Of a DNA stretch of 55,830 nt, positions 16,493-24,892 are shown piece by piece; the stretch's first letter is position 1, and each line of letters starts with the position of its first letter. Source of the stretch: Blautia faecis (GTDB taxonomy: Bacteria > Bacillota > Clostridia > Lachnospirales > Lachnospiraceae). The position numbers were made by a program, and so were the translations under genes. Where the stretch lies: NCBI RefSeq assembly GCF_020554845.1, contig NZ_JAJCIA010000027.1, forward strand, positions 1 through 55,830, read 5' to 3'. The notes under the pieces were generated by a model, which did no database searches, was not told the origin of the DNA, and saw nothing but the letters and a program-made list of their open reading frames with translations.

Positions 16493-18001
16493 TCATTCCA
16501 GATTCTTACTTGCATCTACTGCCATCTGATAGGCTTCTGAATAAGAAATTCCAGTCTTTCTGCAGATTTCCGCCAGGCTTTCATATTCCGGATAGCATTT
16601 CTCTGCTCCTTCCGGACCGCAGATTTTCACTTCCACCTCACCGAAGGGAATCATTACTTTCCGTTTTCTCCGGGGCAAAATCGTGCGCTCCATCCTGGCT
16701 CTGCGGATACCAATACTGGTAGTTTCTGCAAAAATCAAAGCTTCCATTCCCGGGACATCTTCTTCCTTACAGATTACGGTAAGAAGCCATGCAGGACGGT
16801 TTTTCTTCATATATACAGGAGTATAATGCACATCCCTTGCACCGGCCTCAAAAAGCTTCTCCATGACAAAGCCTAGTACTTCACCGCTGCAGTCATCGAT
16901 GTTTGTTTCCAGCTTGTAGATGTAATCTGCACAATCCGCGCTTTCCGTAACACCGGTCTGAATTTTGGCAGCAGCTTCCCGATTGAAAATTTCAGCAGTT
17001 TCATTTGCCGCACTTTCATTTCCTGCCGGAATTCCCACCGCTTTTTCCGGTTTATGGGATTCTTCCGGGTGAATCAGCATTGCACGCAGGATTCCCGGAC
17101 ACTCATAAGTCCTCTTGCCGGCTCCGATACCTGTTTTCTCAATTGCAAAGGTCTCCGGTAATTTGCAGGAAGTACGGACTGCTGCCACAATTGCCGCACC
17201 TGTAGGAGTTACCAGTTCACCCTGTACCGGAGTGATCCGCAGATCCAGGTCACACTGCTGTACAATATGGGTTACCGCTGGAACCGGAACTGGTAAAATG
17301 CCATGCTGGCAGCGGACCGTACCCATTCCTTCACATAATACAGGTACAATGACCTCTGTAATTCCAAGATTGTCCAGGCAGACTGCCACAGACAAAATAT
17401 CTACAATGGAATCCACAGCTCCAACTTCATGAAAATGCACCTCCTCCACCGGAACATTGTGGGCTTTTGCTTCTGCCTTTGCCAGAATCTGAAAAATTTT
17501 AAGAGCAATACCTCTGGCGCCGTCAGTCATCTTTGTGTCAGCAAGTATCTGACAGATTTCGTTCATACCGCGATGTTTGTGATGACGATGGTGCTCGTGA
17601 GTATGTGCTGCTATCTCATCTCCATGATCATGTCCATGTGCTGCCACATTCTTTGCAGCTGCCTCATGGCTATGCTCATACTTGTGATTATGTTCTTCTG
17701 CCCCATGCGTATGACTGTGATTATGTTCTTCTGCCCCATGCGTATGACTATGATCATGTCCATGCAGATACTCCATATCATGGTCATGTCCGTCTATCTC
17801 TGCATCCAGGATTACATCGAAATCACAGGCATCAATCCCGGATTTCGTCACCCTGCTTACTTTTATCTCAAATCCCTGCACCGGAATACTTTCAAGTACA
17901 TCCTCCAGCACCTTCTGATCTGCTCCCAGATCCAGCAGTGCTGCCACTGTCATATCACCACTGATTCCGGAATAACACTCCAGATATAATGATTTTCCCA
18001 T
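16493..18001 (-). CDS. larC: LarC, nickel insertion for the pincer-nucleotide cofactor (502 aa)
   Basis: LarC is a CTP-dependent cyclometallase that puts nickel into the pincer cofactor of lactate racemase and its relatives. The start SLYLECYSGISGDM is diagnostic. A His/Asp-rich metal-binding stretch covers about residues 71-144 and contains an 11-residue unit HSHTHGAEEHN twice in tandem, encoded by a perfect 33-bp duplication (17684-17749). The C-terminal LarC2 part (LETNIDDCSGEVLGFVMEKL, RKRKVMIPFGEVEVK) is in the same frame. In Lactiplantibacillus LarC1 and LarC2 are separate frames joined by frameshifting; here they are one ORF. Downstream of larB by 48 bases; larA and larE are not in the window. 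Confidence 0.92.
   Translation of the reverse strand: MGKSLYLECYSGISGDMTVAALLDLGADQKVLEDVLESIPVQGFEIKVSRVTKSGIDACDFDVILDAEIDGHDHDMEYLHGHDHSHTHGAEEHNHSHTHGAEEHNHKYEHSHEAAAKNVAAHGHDHGDEIAAHTHEHHRHHKHRGMNEICQILADTKMTDGARGIALKIFQILAKAEAKAHNVPVEEVHFHEVGAVDSIVDILSVAVCLDNLGITEVIVPVLCEGMGTVRCQHGILPVPVPAVTHIVQQCDLDLRITPVQGELVTPTGAAIVAAVRTSCKLPETFAIEKTGIGAGKRTYECPGILRAMLIHPEESHKPEKAVGIPAGNESAANETAEIFNREAAAKIQTGVTESADCADYIYKLETNIDDCSGEVLGFVMEKLFEAGARDVHYTPVYMKKNRPAWLLTVICKEEDVPGMEALIFAETTSIGIRRARMERTILPRRKRKVMIPFGEVEVKICGPEGAEKCYPEYESLAEICRKTGISYSEAYQMAVDASKNLE
17684..17749 (-). repeat. 33-bp tandem duplication inside larC
   Basis: Two perfect copies of a 33-bp unit (17684-17716 and 17717-17749) encode the doubled His-rich segment of LarC. 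Confidence 0.9.
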
Positions 18002-18049
18002 AATTCTCCTCGTTACAAATTTATCAAATTGCTTTCCAATTTGTGTCTC

Positions 18050-18796
18050 TTACTTACCAAGCGCCAGCCGGTTCATCTGCGTTGCCAGATATCCGGCTCC
18101 ATATCCATTGTCAATATTCACTGTGGCAATTCCATTGGCACAGGAATTGATCATGGTCAGAAGTGCTGATAATCCATGGAAATTCGCTCCATATCCCACA
18201 GATGTAGGTACTGCGATCACCGGTCTGCTCACAAGACCTCCCATAACGCTGGCAAGAGCGCCCTCCATGCCAGCCACAGCCACAACACAATTAGCATCCT
18301 GAATGATCTCCAGCCTGGAAAACAGCCTGTGCATTCCACTTACACCAACATCATAAATTCGTTCCACGTAAGTTCCAAAATATTCTGCAGTCTGTGCTGC
18401 TTCCTCGGCCACTGGAATATCTGCAGTGCCTGCAGTACAGACAGCCACCTTTCCCTCATGAATCTTATCTGTTTTCTCTATTTTCAGGATTCTGGAAACA
18501 GGGTCATACTGAACTTCTGGAAACTTCTCCTTCACCAGCTCATACTGTGCCTGGGAAGCCCTTGTTCCAAGTACTTCTCCCTCTTCCATATATAAACGTT
18601 CAAATATTTTCAGCAAATGGGCATCTGCCTTATTGCTGCAGTAAATCACCTCTGCAAAACCAGTGCGGGCTTTTCTCCCCGTATCCAGCTTGGCATAATC
18701 CATTTCCTTGTAGCCATCCTGTCGAATCAGCTTCTCTGCTGCTTCCGGAGAAAGTCCTCCCATTTGCACCTGGGCAAGGATTTCTTCTAATGTCAT
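18050..18796 (-). CDS. larB: LarB, pyridinium carboxylase/hydrolase (248 aa)
   Basis: LarB carboxylates nicotinic acid adenine dinucleotide and hydrolyses it, the first step of nickel-pincer cofactor synthesis. The C-terminal half is an AIR-carboxylase-like domain: VAVCTAGTADIPVAEEAAQTA near 117, VYDVGVSGMHRL-type segment near 150, VVAVAGMEGALASVMGGLV near 175 and PTSVGYGANFHGLSALLTMI near 200. ATG at 18796 is chosen (GGAG ten bases upstream) over the TTG at 18802. Its transcript starts in an R1 element, then runs into larC. Confidence is high because the LarB/LarC pair supports itself. Confidence 0.92.
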   Translation of the reverse strand: MTLEEILAQVQMGGLSPEAAEKLIRQDGYKEMDYAKLDTGRKARTGFAEVIYCSNKADAHLLKIFERLYMEEGEVLGTRASQAQYELVKEKFPEVQYDPVSRILKIEKTDKIHEGKVAVCTAGTADIPVAEEAAQTAEYFGTYVERIYDVGVSGMHRLFSRLEIIQDANCVVAVAGMEGALASVMGGLVSRPVIAVPTSVGYGANFHGLSALLTMINSCANGIATVNIDNGYGAGYLATQMNRLALGK

Positions 18797-18816
18797 GTAC
18801 AAATCACTCCATTTCC

Positions 18817-18891
18817 TAAAGCGTGTTTGAAAAAGGCATTCTGCAAAATGTGCGTCACAATTTGCGGGAATGGTTTTTCAAACAGGCTCTA
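18817..18891 (+). repeat. R1 deletion derivative, 75 bp
   Basis: TAAAGCGTGTTTGAAAAAGG through TTTTTCAAACAGGCTCTA with part of the core missing. Lies in the 5' leader of larB, a few bases after the predicted transcription start. Confidence 0.85.
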
Positions 18892-18903
18892 AAATGCAAC
18901 ACA

Positions 18904-18932
18904 ATTATAACGTTTTCTTCTCTTTTATTCAA
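18904..18932 (-). promoter_or_regulatory. Predicted sigma-A promoter of larBC
   Basis: Minus strand TTGAAT (18927-18932), 17-base spacer, TATAAT (18904-18909). Confidence 0.6.
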
Positions 18933-18969
18933 CAAAAAAATCCTGCCTCATTTTGCTGAAGCAGGATTT
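18932..18969 (-). terminator. Terminator downstream of the MMPL gene
   Basis: AAATCCTGC/GCAGGATTT hairpin with a T-run on the minus strand. It lies after the MMPL gene and immediately before the larBC promoter. Confidence 0.7.
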
Positions 18970-18992
18970 CTGTGCATCGCGAAGCGTGTTGC
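18965..18992 (+). repeat. R2 partial copy
   Basis: GATTTCTGTGCATCGCGAAG then CGTGTTGC, matching the 3' part of the two longer R2 copies at 30074 and 50362. Confidence 0.6.
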
Positions 18993-19081
18993 GTTCTGGT
19001 CACGGAGCGAACCGTAACGAATTTCTTCCAAAACCGGCTATTCTGCGCGAAAACAGCGCTCCCAGACCGTCTGATTATGTT

Positions 19082-21169
19082 TTATTTCGCTTTGGCTGCC
19101 TTTTTATCTCCAAGGAAACCAATCGATGTAACACAGATCAGTTTATCGAAGATCATAAACATAGCTGGTAAGATAAACAGTACAACTACCATACTGATGA
19201 TCGCACCACGGGCAAGCAGTGTACAGATAGAACCGATCATCTCAACCTGTGAATAGCAGGAAACACCGAAGGTTGCCGCAAAGAAGCTGAGACCGCTACT
19301 GATAATGGACGGCATGCTGGTCTTATGGGCAATGCTGATGGCTTCCATCTTATTCTTACCGTGCTGTCTCTCTCTCTGATAACGGGTAGTCATCAGGATT
19401 GCATAGTCAACAGTCGCACCCAGCTGGATGGCACCGATAACGATGCTTGCAACGAACGGAAGGCTGATTCCCTGATAGTATGGAATGGCCATATTGACAA
19501 AAATCGCAAACTCAATAACCGCAACCAGAATGATCGGAAGGGAAATTGATTTAAAGATAATCATAATGATCAGGAAAATGGCACCAATGGAGATTACATT
19601 TACACGAACCAGATCGGCATCTGTAGTATCCTGAAGATCCTTCATAAGCGGTGCCTCACCGATTACCATTGCTGTATTATCGTATTTCTTTACTATTTTA
19701 TCAATTTCTGCAAGCTGGGCATTTACCTCATCTGTAGCAGAACCATATTCAGAACATACAAATGCAAGCTCATACTGATCTCCTTTGAAAATCTTCTTCA
19801 GATCATCCGGGATCATAGACTCCGGAACGGTAGGTCCGATCAGGGAATTCATACCCAGACTCCACTTCACACCCTCAACCTTATCGATATCATTTAACAT
19901 CTGCTGTTTCTGCTTGGAGTCCATATTCTTATCCATCATAATCATATGAATATTGCCTACTGCGAAAGTTTTCTCCAGCTCATCATTGGCAATGTTGCAA
20001 TCCAAAGTGGATGGAAGAGATTCTGCAATATTATAGTAAATCTTTGTATGATTGTTTCCATAAATAGCCGGAAGCAGAAGCACCAGAAAAATCACAGTCC
20101 AAAGCTTGTAATGCTTCGTAATAAATGCAGACGGTTTATCCATTCTGGCAAAAAGCAGCTTATGCTGAGTCTTCTCAATGGGCTTGTCAAAAAACAATAC
20201 CAGTGCCGGAAGAATGGTTACACAGCAGATAACACCAATAATAACGCCCTTTGCCATAACAATACCAAGGTCACGTCCAAGAGCAAAGGTCATAACACAA
20301 AGTGCAACGAAGCCGGCTACTGTGGTAACAGAGCTTCCAGCTACAGACTTAAAAGTATTGGCAATGGCATGCCCCATGGCACGGTCCTTTTCTCCAGGAA
20401 AACGCTTCTTATTTTCCTCGTAGCTGTTCAGAAGGAAAATGGAATAATCCATGGTAACACCAAGCTGAAGCACTGCGGTAAGTGCCTGTGTAATATAAGA
20501 GGTCTCGCCCAGAATAATATTGCTTCCCAGGTTGTAAAGGATAGCAAGTCCGATACTGAGCAGGAACAAAAACGGAACAACAAAGGATCCGCTTGTCAGC
20601 TCCAGAACGACCAGACTAAGTACTGCTGCGATCACAACGTAAATCGGCAGCTCCTGCATGGCAATGTTCTTAATATCTGTAACAACTCCTGTCATGCCAC
20701 TGAGGAAGCACTGCTCGTTAGCAATCTTACGTAGTTCTGTGATAGCTTCCATGGAAGTATCTGAAGATGTGGTATTATCAAACAGAACCAGCATCATGGT
20801 TGCATCGCCATTTATAAATACCTTTCTGTACTTCTCAGGAATCATCTCTACCGGAAGAGTAATATCCGCCACATCATCATACCAGAGAACATCCTTTACA
20901 TGCTCTACTTCACTGAATTTCTCTTCCAGCTTCTGGACATCCTTCATATCCATATTCTCTACGATTACCATGGAAAAGGCGCCCATTCCAAACTCATCCA
21001 CCAGAATATCCTGACCTTTTACCGTCTCAAGGGTATCCGGCAGGTAACTTAACAGATCATAATTTACTCTCGTCTCTGCGATTCCGATCACAGACGGGAT
21101 TACCAGCAAAAGTCCGATCAAAAGCACCAGGACCTTATGCTTGGCTATCCATTTTCCTACTTTGACCAT
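19082..21169 (-). CDS. MMPL/RND-family exporter (695 aa)
   Basis: Membrane protein with two repeated halves, each one helix, an extracytoplasmic domain and a five-helix bundle, as in MMPL/HpnN-type RND proteins. Half 1: VLLIGLLLVIPSVIGI helix, then VTMDYSIFLLNSYEENK near 240. Half 2: KLWTVIFLVLLLPAIYG near 358, then GATVDYAILMTTRYQRER near 585. The repeated G..xDY(S/A)I motif in helix 4 is the proton-relay region of the family. ATG 21169 is chosen (AAGGAG nine bases upstream); the ATG at 21178 would directly touch that site. Such proteins export lipids or hydrophobic compounds; the substrate here is unknown. A two-site operator-like repeat overlaps its promoter. Confidence 0.87.
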   Translation of the reverse strand: MVKVGKWIAKHKVLVLLIGLLLVIPSVIGIAETRVNYDLLSYLPDTLETVKGQDILVDEFGMGAFSMVIVENMDMKDVQKLEEKFSEVEHVKDVLWYDDVADITLPVEMIPEKYRKVFINGDATMMLVLFDNTTSSDTSMEAITELRKIANEQCFLSGMTGVVTDIKNIAMQELPIYVVIAAVLSLVVLELTSGSFVVPFLFLLSIGLAILYNLGSNIILGETSYITQALTAVLQLGVTMDYSIFLLNSYEENKKRFPGEKDRAMGHAIANTFKSVAGSSVTTVAGFVALCVMTFALGRDLGIVMAKGVIIGVICCVTILPALVLFFDKPIEKTQHKLLFARMDKPSAFITKHYKLWTVIFLVLLLPAIYGNNHTKIYYNIAESLPSTLDCNIANDELEKTFAVGNIHMIMMDKNMDSKQKQQMLNDIDKVEGVKWSLGMNSLIGPTVPESMIPDDLKKIFKGDQYELAFVCSEYGSATDEVNAQLAEIDKIVKKYDNTAMVIGEAPLMKDLQDTTDADLVRVNVISIGAIFLIIMIIFKSISLPIILVAVIEFAIFVNMAIPYYQGISLPFVASIVIGAIQLGATVDYAILMTTRYQRERQHGKNKMEAISIAHKTSMPSIISSGLSFFAATFGVSCYSQVEMIGSICTLLARGAIISMVVVLFILPAMFMIFDKLICVTSIGFLGDKKAAKAK

Positions 21170-21206
21170 TGATGTCATCTCCTTAAATTCATTTCTTTCG
21201 TACTAT

Positions 21207-21234
21207 AGTATAACCCAAAATGACCAATAGTCAA
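21207..21234 (-). promoter_or_regulatory. Predicted promoter of the MMPL gene
   Basis: Minus strand TTGACT (21229-21234), 16-base spacer, TATACT (21207-21212). Overlaps the operator-like site at 21221-21233. Confidence 0.65.
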
Positions 21235-21265
21235 TATTATTTTTAACAAAAATGAAAAATAGTCA
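21221..21265. promoter_or_regulatory. Two operator-like sites before the MMPL gene
   Basis: TGACCAATAGTCA (21221-21233) and TGAAAAATAGTCA (21253-21265) start 32 bases apart, three helical turns, and the first covers the -35 box. The TGAC/GTCA half-sites suggest a dimeric TetR- or MarR-type repressor. No such gene is in the window. Confidence 0.5.
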
Positions 21266-21271
21266 TTTTTC

Positions 21272-23617
21272 TCAAAAACCAATCAAAACACCGACAATTT
21301 TTACCAAAAATGCCGCAATCCAGGCGATCACACATTGCCCGATTACCACTCCTGCAGCCCATTTACCGCCCAGCTCACGTTTCACAGAAGCGATTGCGGC
21401 TACACAAGGCGTATATAAAAGACAGAAGGTAAGAAGGCACACTGCTGCCAGCGGAGAAAGCACATCTACCAGTGCCGCTGTACTTCCAAATAATATGGAC
21501 AATGTGGAAACCACGCTCTCCTTTGCCATAAAACCTGTTACAAGGGCTGTGGAAAATCTCCATTCCCCAAAGCCAAGAGGCTTAAATACCGGTGCAATAA
21601 ATCCGGCAAGTACTGCAAGAATACTGTCTTTGGAATCTGTCACAATATTCAGATGCAGATCAAAGGTCTGTAAAAACCAGATCACAATGGTTGCCACAAA
21701 AATAACAGTGAAGGCTCTCTGAAGAAAATCCTTTGCCTTTTCCCAGAGAAGCTGACCAACGTTTTTTGCACCTGGAAGACGATAATTAGGAAGCTCCATT
21801 ACAAAGGGAACCGCTTCTCCCTTAAACATGGTTTTTCCAAAAATCAGTGCCATCAGGATTCCCATAATAATTCCGCCGAAATAAAGTGCTATCATTACCA
21901 GTGCACCGTATTTCGGGAAAAAGGCAGCTGTAAAGAAAGCATAAATCGGAAGCTTTGCCGAACAGCTCATAAAAGGAGTAAGGAGGATAGTCATCTTACG
22001 GTCACGCTCAGAAGGCAGGGTTCTGCTTGCCATAACGCCGGGAACTGTGCATCCAAAGCCTACAAGCATTGGGACAATGCTTCGTCCGGAAAGTCCAATC
22101 TTTCGAAGCAGCTTATCCATTACAAATGCCACTCTGGCCATGTAGCCACTGTCTTCCAGAAGTGACAGGAAGAAAAACAGGGTGACGATAATCGGCAGAA
22201 AGCTGAGCACACTTCCAACTCCATTGAAAATACCGTCAATTACAAGAGAATGAAGCACATTATTTACGTTCCATGCAGTCATTGCTTGATCCACCACTGC
22301 AGTCAGCCAGGTAATTCCCATATCCAGAAGATCCGAAAGACCCTTTCCGATCACGCCAAAGGTCAGCCAGAAAACCAGAGCCATAATACCTGCGAAGCAT
22401 GGAATAGCTGTATATTTGCCTGTAAGTATTTTATCCATCTTCTGACTGCGCAGATGCTCCTTGCTCTCATGAGGCTTAATCACAGTCTCAGCACAGACTT
22501 TTTCAATAAAATCAAAGCGCATATGGGCAATCGCTGCGGACCGGTCAAGCCCACGCTCTGTCTCCATCTGCTTTACAATATGCTCCAGGGTTTCTTTTTC
22601 ATTCTGATCCAGTCCAAGCTTTTCCAGGATCAGTTCATCCCCTTCTGCAAGCTTACTGGCTGCAAAACGCACCGGAATATCTGCCTGCTGTGCATGATCC
22701 TCAATGAGATGCATAATTCCATGAAGACATCTGTGAACGGCTCCGCCGTCATCGTTTGCATCACAGAAATCCAGCCGCTTTGGTTTTTCCTGATATTTTG
22801 CCACATGAATGGCATGTGCAACCAATTCATCAATACCTTCATTTTTTGCTGCGGAAATAGGTACAACCGGAATCCCCAAGGCCTCCTCCATCTGGTTCAC
22901 ACGCACAGAACCACCATTCTGCCTTACTTCATCCATCATATTCAATGCCAGTACCATAGGCACATCCAGCTCCATCAGCTGCATAGTAAGATAAAGATTT
23001 CTCTCGATATTCGTGGCATCCACAATATTGATAATTCCCTTAGGATGCTGCTCCAGAATAAAGCTTCTGGTTACGATTTCCTCGCTTGTATAAGGAGACA
23101 TGGAATAAATTCCCGGCAAATCTGTCACCAAAGTATTCTTTTTCCCACGGATAATACCATCTTTACGGTCTACTGTAACTCCCGGAAAGTTGCCTACATG
23201 TTGACTGGAGCCGGTTAACTGATTAAACAGGGTTGTTTTACCGCAGTTCTGGTTTCCTGCCAGCGCAAAGGTAAGAAGCTCACTGTCAGGAAGGGGATGC
23301 TCATCTGCTTTTTCATGATATTTACCTCCCTCGCCCAGACCTGGATGAGGAATCGCCCTGACACGGCTTCCTCGTTTCTGCTCTTTTTCATCCCTTACAT
23401 TATCAATCTGAATCTGGGCAGCATCTGCAAGACGCAGAGTCAGCTCATAGCTATGTATCCTGACTTCAACAGGATCACCCATAGGTGCATATTTTACCAT
23501 GGTCACGTCAGCCATGGGAATGATTCCCATATCCAGGAAATGCTGCCGCAGGGCACCCTCTCCTCCTACTACTGTAACTGTGGCGGTTTTCCCGATGGGA
23601 AGGTCTTTTAATGTCAT
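21272..23617 (-). CDS. feoB: FeoA-FeoB fusion ferrous iron transporter (781 aa)
   Basis: Imports Fe(II). Residues 1-75 are a FeoA SH3-like domain (LPIGKTATVTVVGGEG, HFLDMGIIPMADV). Then comes the FeoB G domain with G1 ALAGNQNCGKTTLFNQLTG and G3 VTDLPGIYSMSPYTSEE, and a C-terminal membrane region with the Gate repeats (LLEDSGYMARVAFVMDKL, MLVGFGCTVPGVMASRTL, TPFMSCSAKLPIY). The Cys-containing gate motifs are intact. ATG 23617 is chosen because AGAGGACA lies seven bases upstream; an in-frame extension to 23698 would run through the Fur-like leader. The 3' end is 38 bases from the next promoter. FeoA fused to FeoB is known in some Firmicutes. Confidence 0.93.
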   Translation of the reverse strand: MTLKDLPIGKTATVTVVGGEGALRQHFLDMGIIPMADVTMVKYAPMGDPVEVRIHSYELTLRLADAAQIQIDNVRDEKEQKRGSRVRAIPHPGLGEGGKYHEKADEHPLPDSELLTFALAGNQNCGKTTLFNQLTGSSQHVGNFPGVTVDRKDGIIRGKKNTLVTDLPGIYSMSPYTSEEIVTRSFILEQHPKGIINIVDATNIERNLYLTMQLMELDVPMVLALNMMDEVRQNGGSVRVNQMEEALGIPVVPISAAKNEGIDELVAHAIHVAKYQEKPKRLDFCDANDDGGAVHRCLHGIMHLIEDHAQQADIPVRFAASKLAEGDELILEKLGLDQNEKETLEHIVKQMETERGLDRSAAIAHMRFDFIEKVCAETVIKPHESKEHLRSQKMDKILTGKYTAIPCFAGIMALVFWLTFGVIGKGLSDLLDMGITWLTAVVDQAMTAWNVNNVLHSLVIDGIFNGVGSVLSFLPIIVTLFFFLSLLEDSGYMARVAFVMDKLLRKIGLSGRSIVPMLVGFGCTVPGVMASRTLPSERDRKMTILLTPFMSCSAKLPIYAFFTAAFFPKYGALVMIALYFGGIIMGILMALIFGKTMFKGEAVPFVMELPNYRLPGAKNVGQLLWEKAKDFLQRAFTVIFVATIVIWFLQTFDLHLNIVTDSKDSILAVLAGFIAPVFKPLGFGEWRFSTALVTGFMAKESVVSTLSILFGSTAALVDVLSPLAAVCLLTFCLLYTPCVAAIASVKRELGGKWAAGVVIGQCVIAWIAAFLVKIVGVLIGF

Positions 23618-23705
23618 ATGTACTTGTCCTCTTTTCCCATATGTAAGATTTTTGCTGCTGTTCAAAACTAAACGGCAACAAATTTTGATAAATTCCATCT
23701 GCTAA

Positions 23706-23720
23706 TGATAAATTTTATCA
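23706..23720. promoter_or_regulatory. Fur-like box before feoB
   Basis: TGATAAATTTTATCA is a perfect 7-1-7 inverted repeat close to the Fur consensus TGATAATNATTATCA. It sits just downstream of the predicted feoB start site. Confidence 0.7.
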
Positions 23721-23737
23721 TTAATGTTACAGGAGTT

Positions 23738-23766
23738 AGTTTATTCTAATATTGTCAGGATGTCAA
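23738..23766 (-). promoter_or_regulatory. Predicted feoB promoter
   Basis: Minus strand TTGACA (23761-23766), 17-base spacer, TAAACT (23738-23743). Confidence 0.6.
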
Positions 23767-23784
23767 TATTATTGAGAAAAATTA

Positions 23785-23813
23785 TTGACAATTTTCTCAT
23801 TATCTGATAAAGT
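23785..23813 (+). promoter_or_regulatory. Predicted mntP promoter
   Basis: TTGACA (23785-23790), 17-base spacer, TAAAGT (23808-23813). Divergent from the feoB promoter. Confidence 0.55.
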
Positions 23814-23814
23814 T

Positions 23815-23975
23815 ACGAAACAAGGTTTCCCTGTGAGGGAGTAGCAAGCGTGTCCACAGACGCGTGGCAAGTCAACATACCGACCGTATGAATCTGTTTG
23901 TATAGATTGCTGTTCACTGAATGAACAGCAGCTTTTAAAGCAGTGTTTCGATCTGGCTTGCATTAAATTGCGAGA
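23815..23975 (+). ncRNA. yybP-ykoY manganese riboswitch before mntP
   Basis: The leader carries the family hallmarks: GAGGGAGTAGC followed by a hairpin and GTCAACATACCGACC. The class senses Mn(II) and commonly precedes mntP, which is the next gene. The 3' limit is approximate. It is followed by two hairpins that can act as the expression platform. The stretch 23699-24162 has no gene other than these elements. Confidence 0.88.
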
Positions 23976-24015
23976 CTCATGTATAACGTTATGCTATACA
24001 TGGAGTCTGTCCTTT
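23974..24015 (+). terminator. First hairpin of the mntP expression platform
   Basis: GACTCATGTATA pairs with TATACATGGAGTC (one bulge), followed by a short U-rich stretch. The same 5' arm occurs in the terminator of the second Mn riboswitch at 26042-26081. Confidence 0.6.
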
Positions 24016-24030
24016 TATAAGAATGCAGAT

Positions 24031-24070
24031 GACCCATATATAGCCTGTGGTTATATATTGGGTCTTTTTT
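24031..24070 (+). terminator. Second, strong terminator in the mntP leader
   Basis: GACCCATATATA pairs with TATATATTGGGTC and runs into six T. It lies about 90 bases before the mntP start. Confidence 0.75.
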
Positions 24071-24162
24071 CATGCTGTAAGAGGCTTTACTAAACGATCT
24101 GTTTCCACAGCAAATTAAAAATTGGAAACCAGCAATAAAATACATTACGGAGGAATGTAAAA

Positions 24163-24747
24163 ATGAACTACAGTTTTGTGTTTTTTCTGAACAGCGCCCT
24201 GCTTGGAGTCGGACTTGCAATGGATGCTTTTTCTGTATCCCTGGCAAACGGCCTTCACGAGCCTAGGATGCGCATGAAAAAAATGTGCGGCATTGCGGGC
24301 ACATTCGGTGCTTTTCAGGCCATCATGCCAATGACCGGATGGTTATGTGTCCACACCATTGTAGAATACTTCAGGACATTTGAGAAATTTATTCCATGGA
24401 TCGCGCTGATCCTTCTTGGCTATATTGGTGGCTCCATGCTGATCAATGGTATCCGGGGAACCGATGAGAATGATGAAATTCCGGGAGTTGGTCCCAAAGC
24501 CCTTTTCATTCAGGGCGTTGCAACTTCCATTGACGCCCTGTCCGTAGGATTCACCATCTCTAAGTATGACTGGCTAATGGCTCTTGTCTGTTCCCTGATC
24601 ATTGCCATAGTCACATTCTTTATCTGCATGACCGGACTTTCCCTTGGAAAACGCTTCGGAACCAGACTTTCCAACAAGGCGGATATTCTCGGCGGCGTCA
24701 TTCTAATTGCAATTGGTCTGGAAATTTTTATCAACAATATGTTTTAA
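24163..24747 (+). CDS. mntP: MntP manganese efflux pump (194 aa)
   Basis: Six-helix exporter that removes excess Mn(II). The two internal repeats each carry the conserved membrane Asp: LAMDAFSVSLANG near 19-31 and SIDALSVGFTIS near 125-136, with GYIGGSMLINGI between them. Length matches the family (about 190 aa). ATG 24163 follows GGAGGAATGTAAAA. Control by Mn is expected because a yybP-ykoY riboswitch with tandem hairpins lies directly upstream. It converges on a CaCA exchanger gene that has the same type of riboswitch. Confidence 0.93.
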   Translation: MNYSFVFFLNSALLGVGLAMDAFSVSLANGLHEPRMRMKKMCGIAGTFGAFQAIMPMTGWLCVHTIVEYFRTFEKFIPWIALILLGYIGGSMLINGIRGTDENDEIPGVGPKALFIQGVATSIDALSVGFTISKYDWLMALVCSLIIAIVTFFICMTGLSLGKRFGTRLSNKADILGGVILIAIGLEIFINNMF

Positions 24748-24840
24748 TTATTTCAGCATATTTACCGCTATTCAGCAGGTACTGTTCCGCCAGGTGTTTT
24801 ACTATACAAGCGTTAATTTTCACCTGTTTTCCAATCAAAA

Positions 24841-24885
24841 AAAGCTTTCATCTCTCCCTTTACGGGATGGATGAAAGCTTTTTCT
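24841..24885. terminator. Bidirectional terminator between mntP and the CaCA gene
   Basis: AAAGCTTTCATC (24841-24852) pairs with GATGAAAGCTTT (24870-24881), with A-run on one side and T-run on the other, so it can serve both convergent genes. Confidence 0.8.
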
Positions 24886-24892
24886 GCTTTTA

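Noticed and set aside
17581..17780. Short repeats in this interval considered as a CRISPR-like array
   Set aside because: They are the His-codon tract and a 33-bp tandem duplication within larC, in frame, without spacers.
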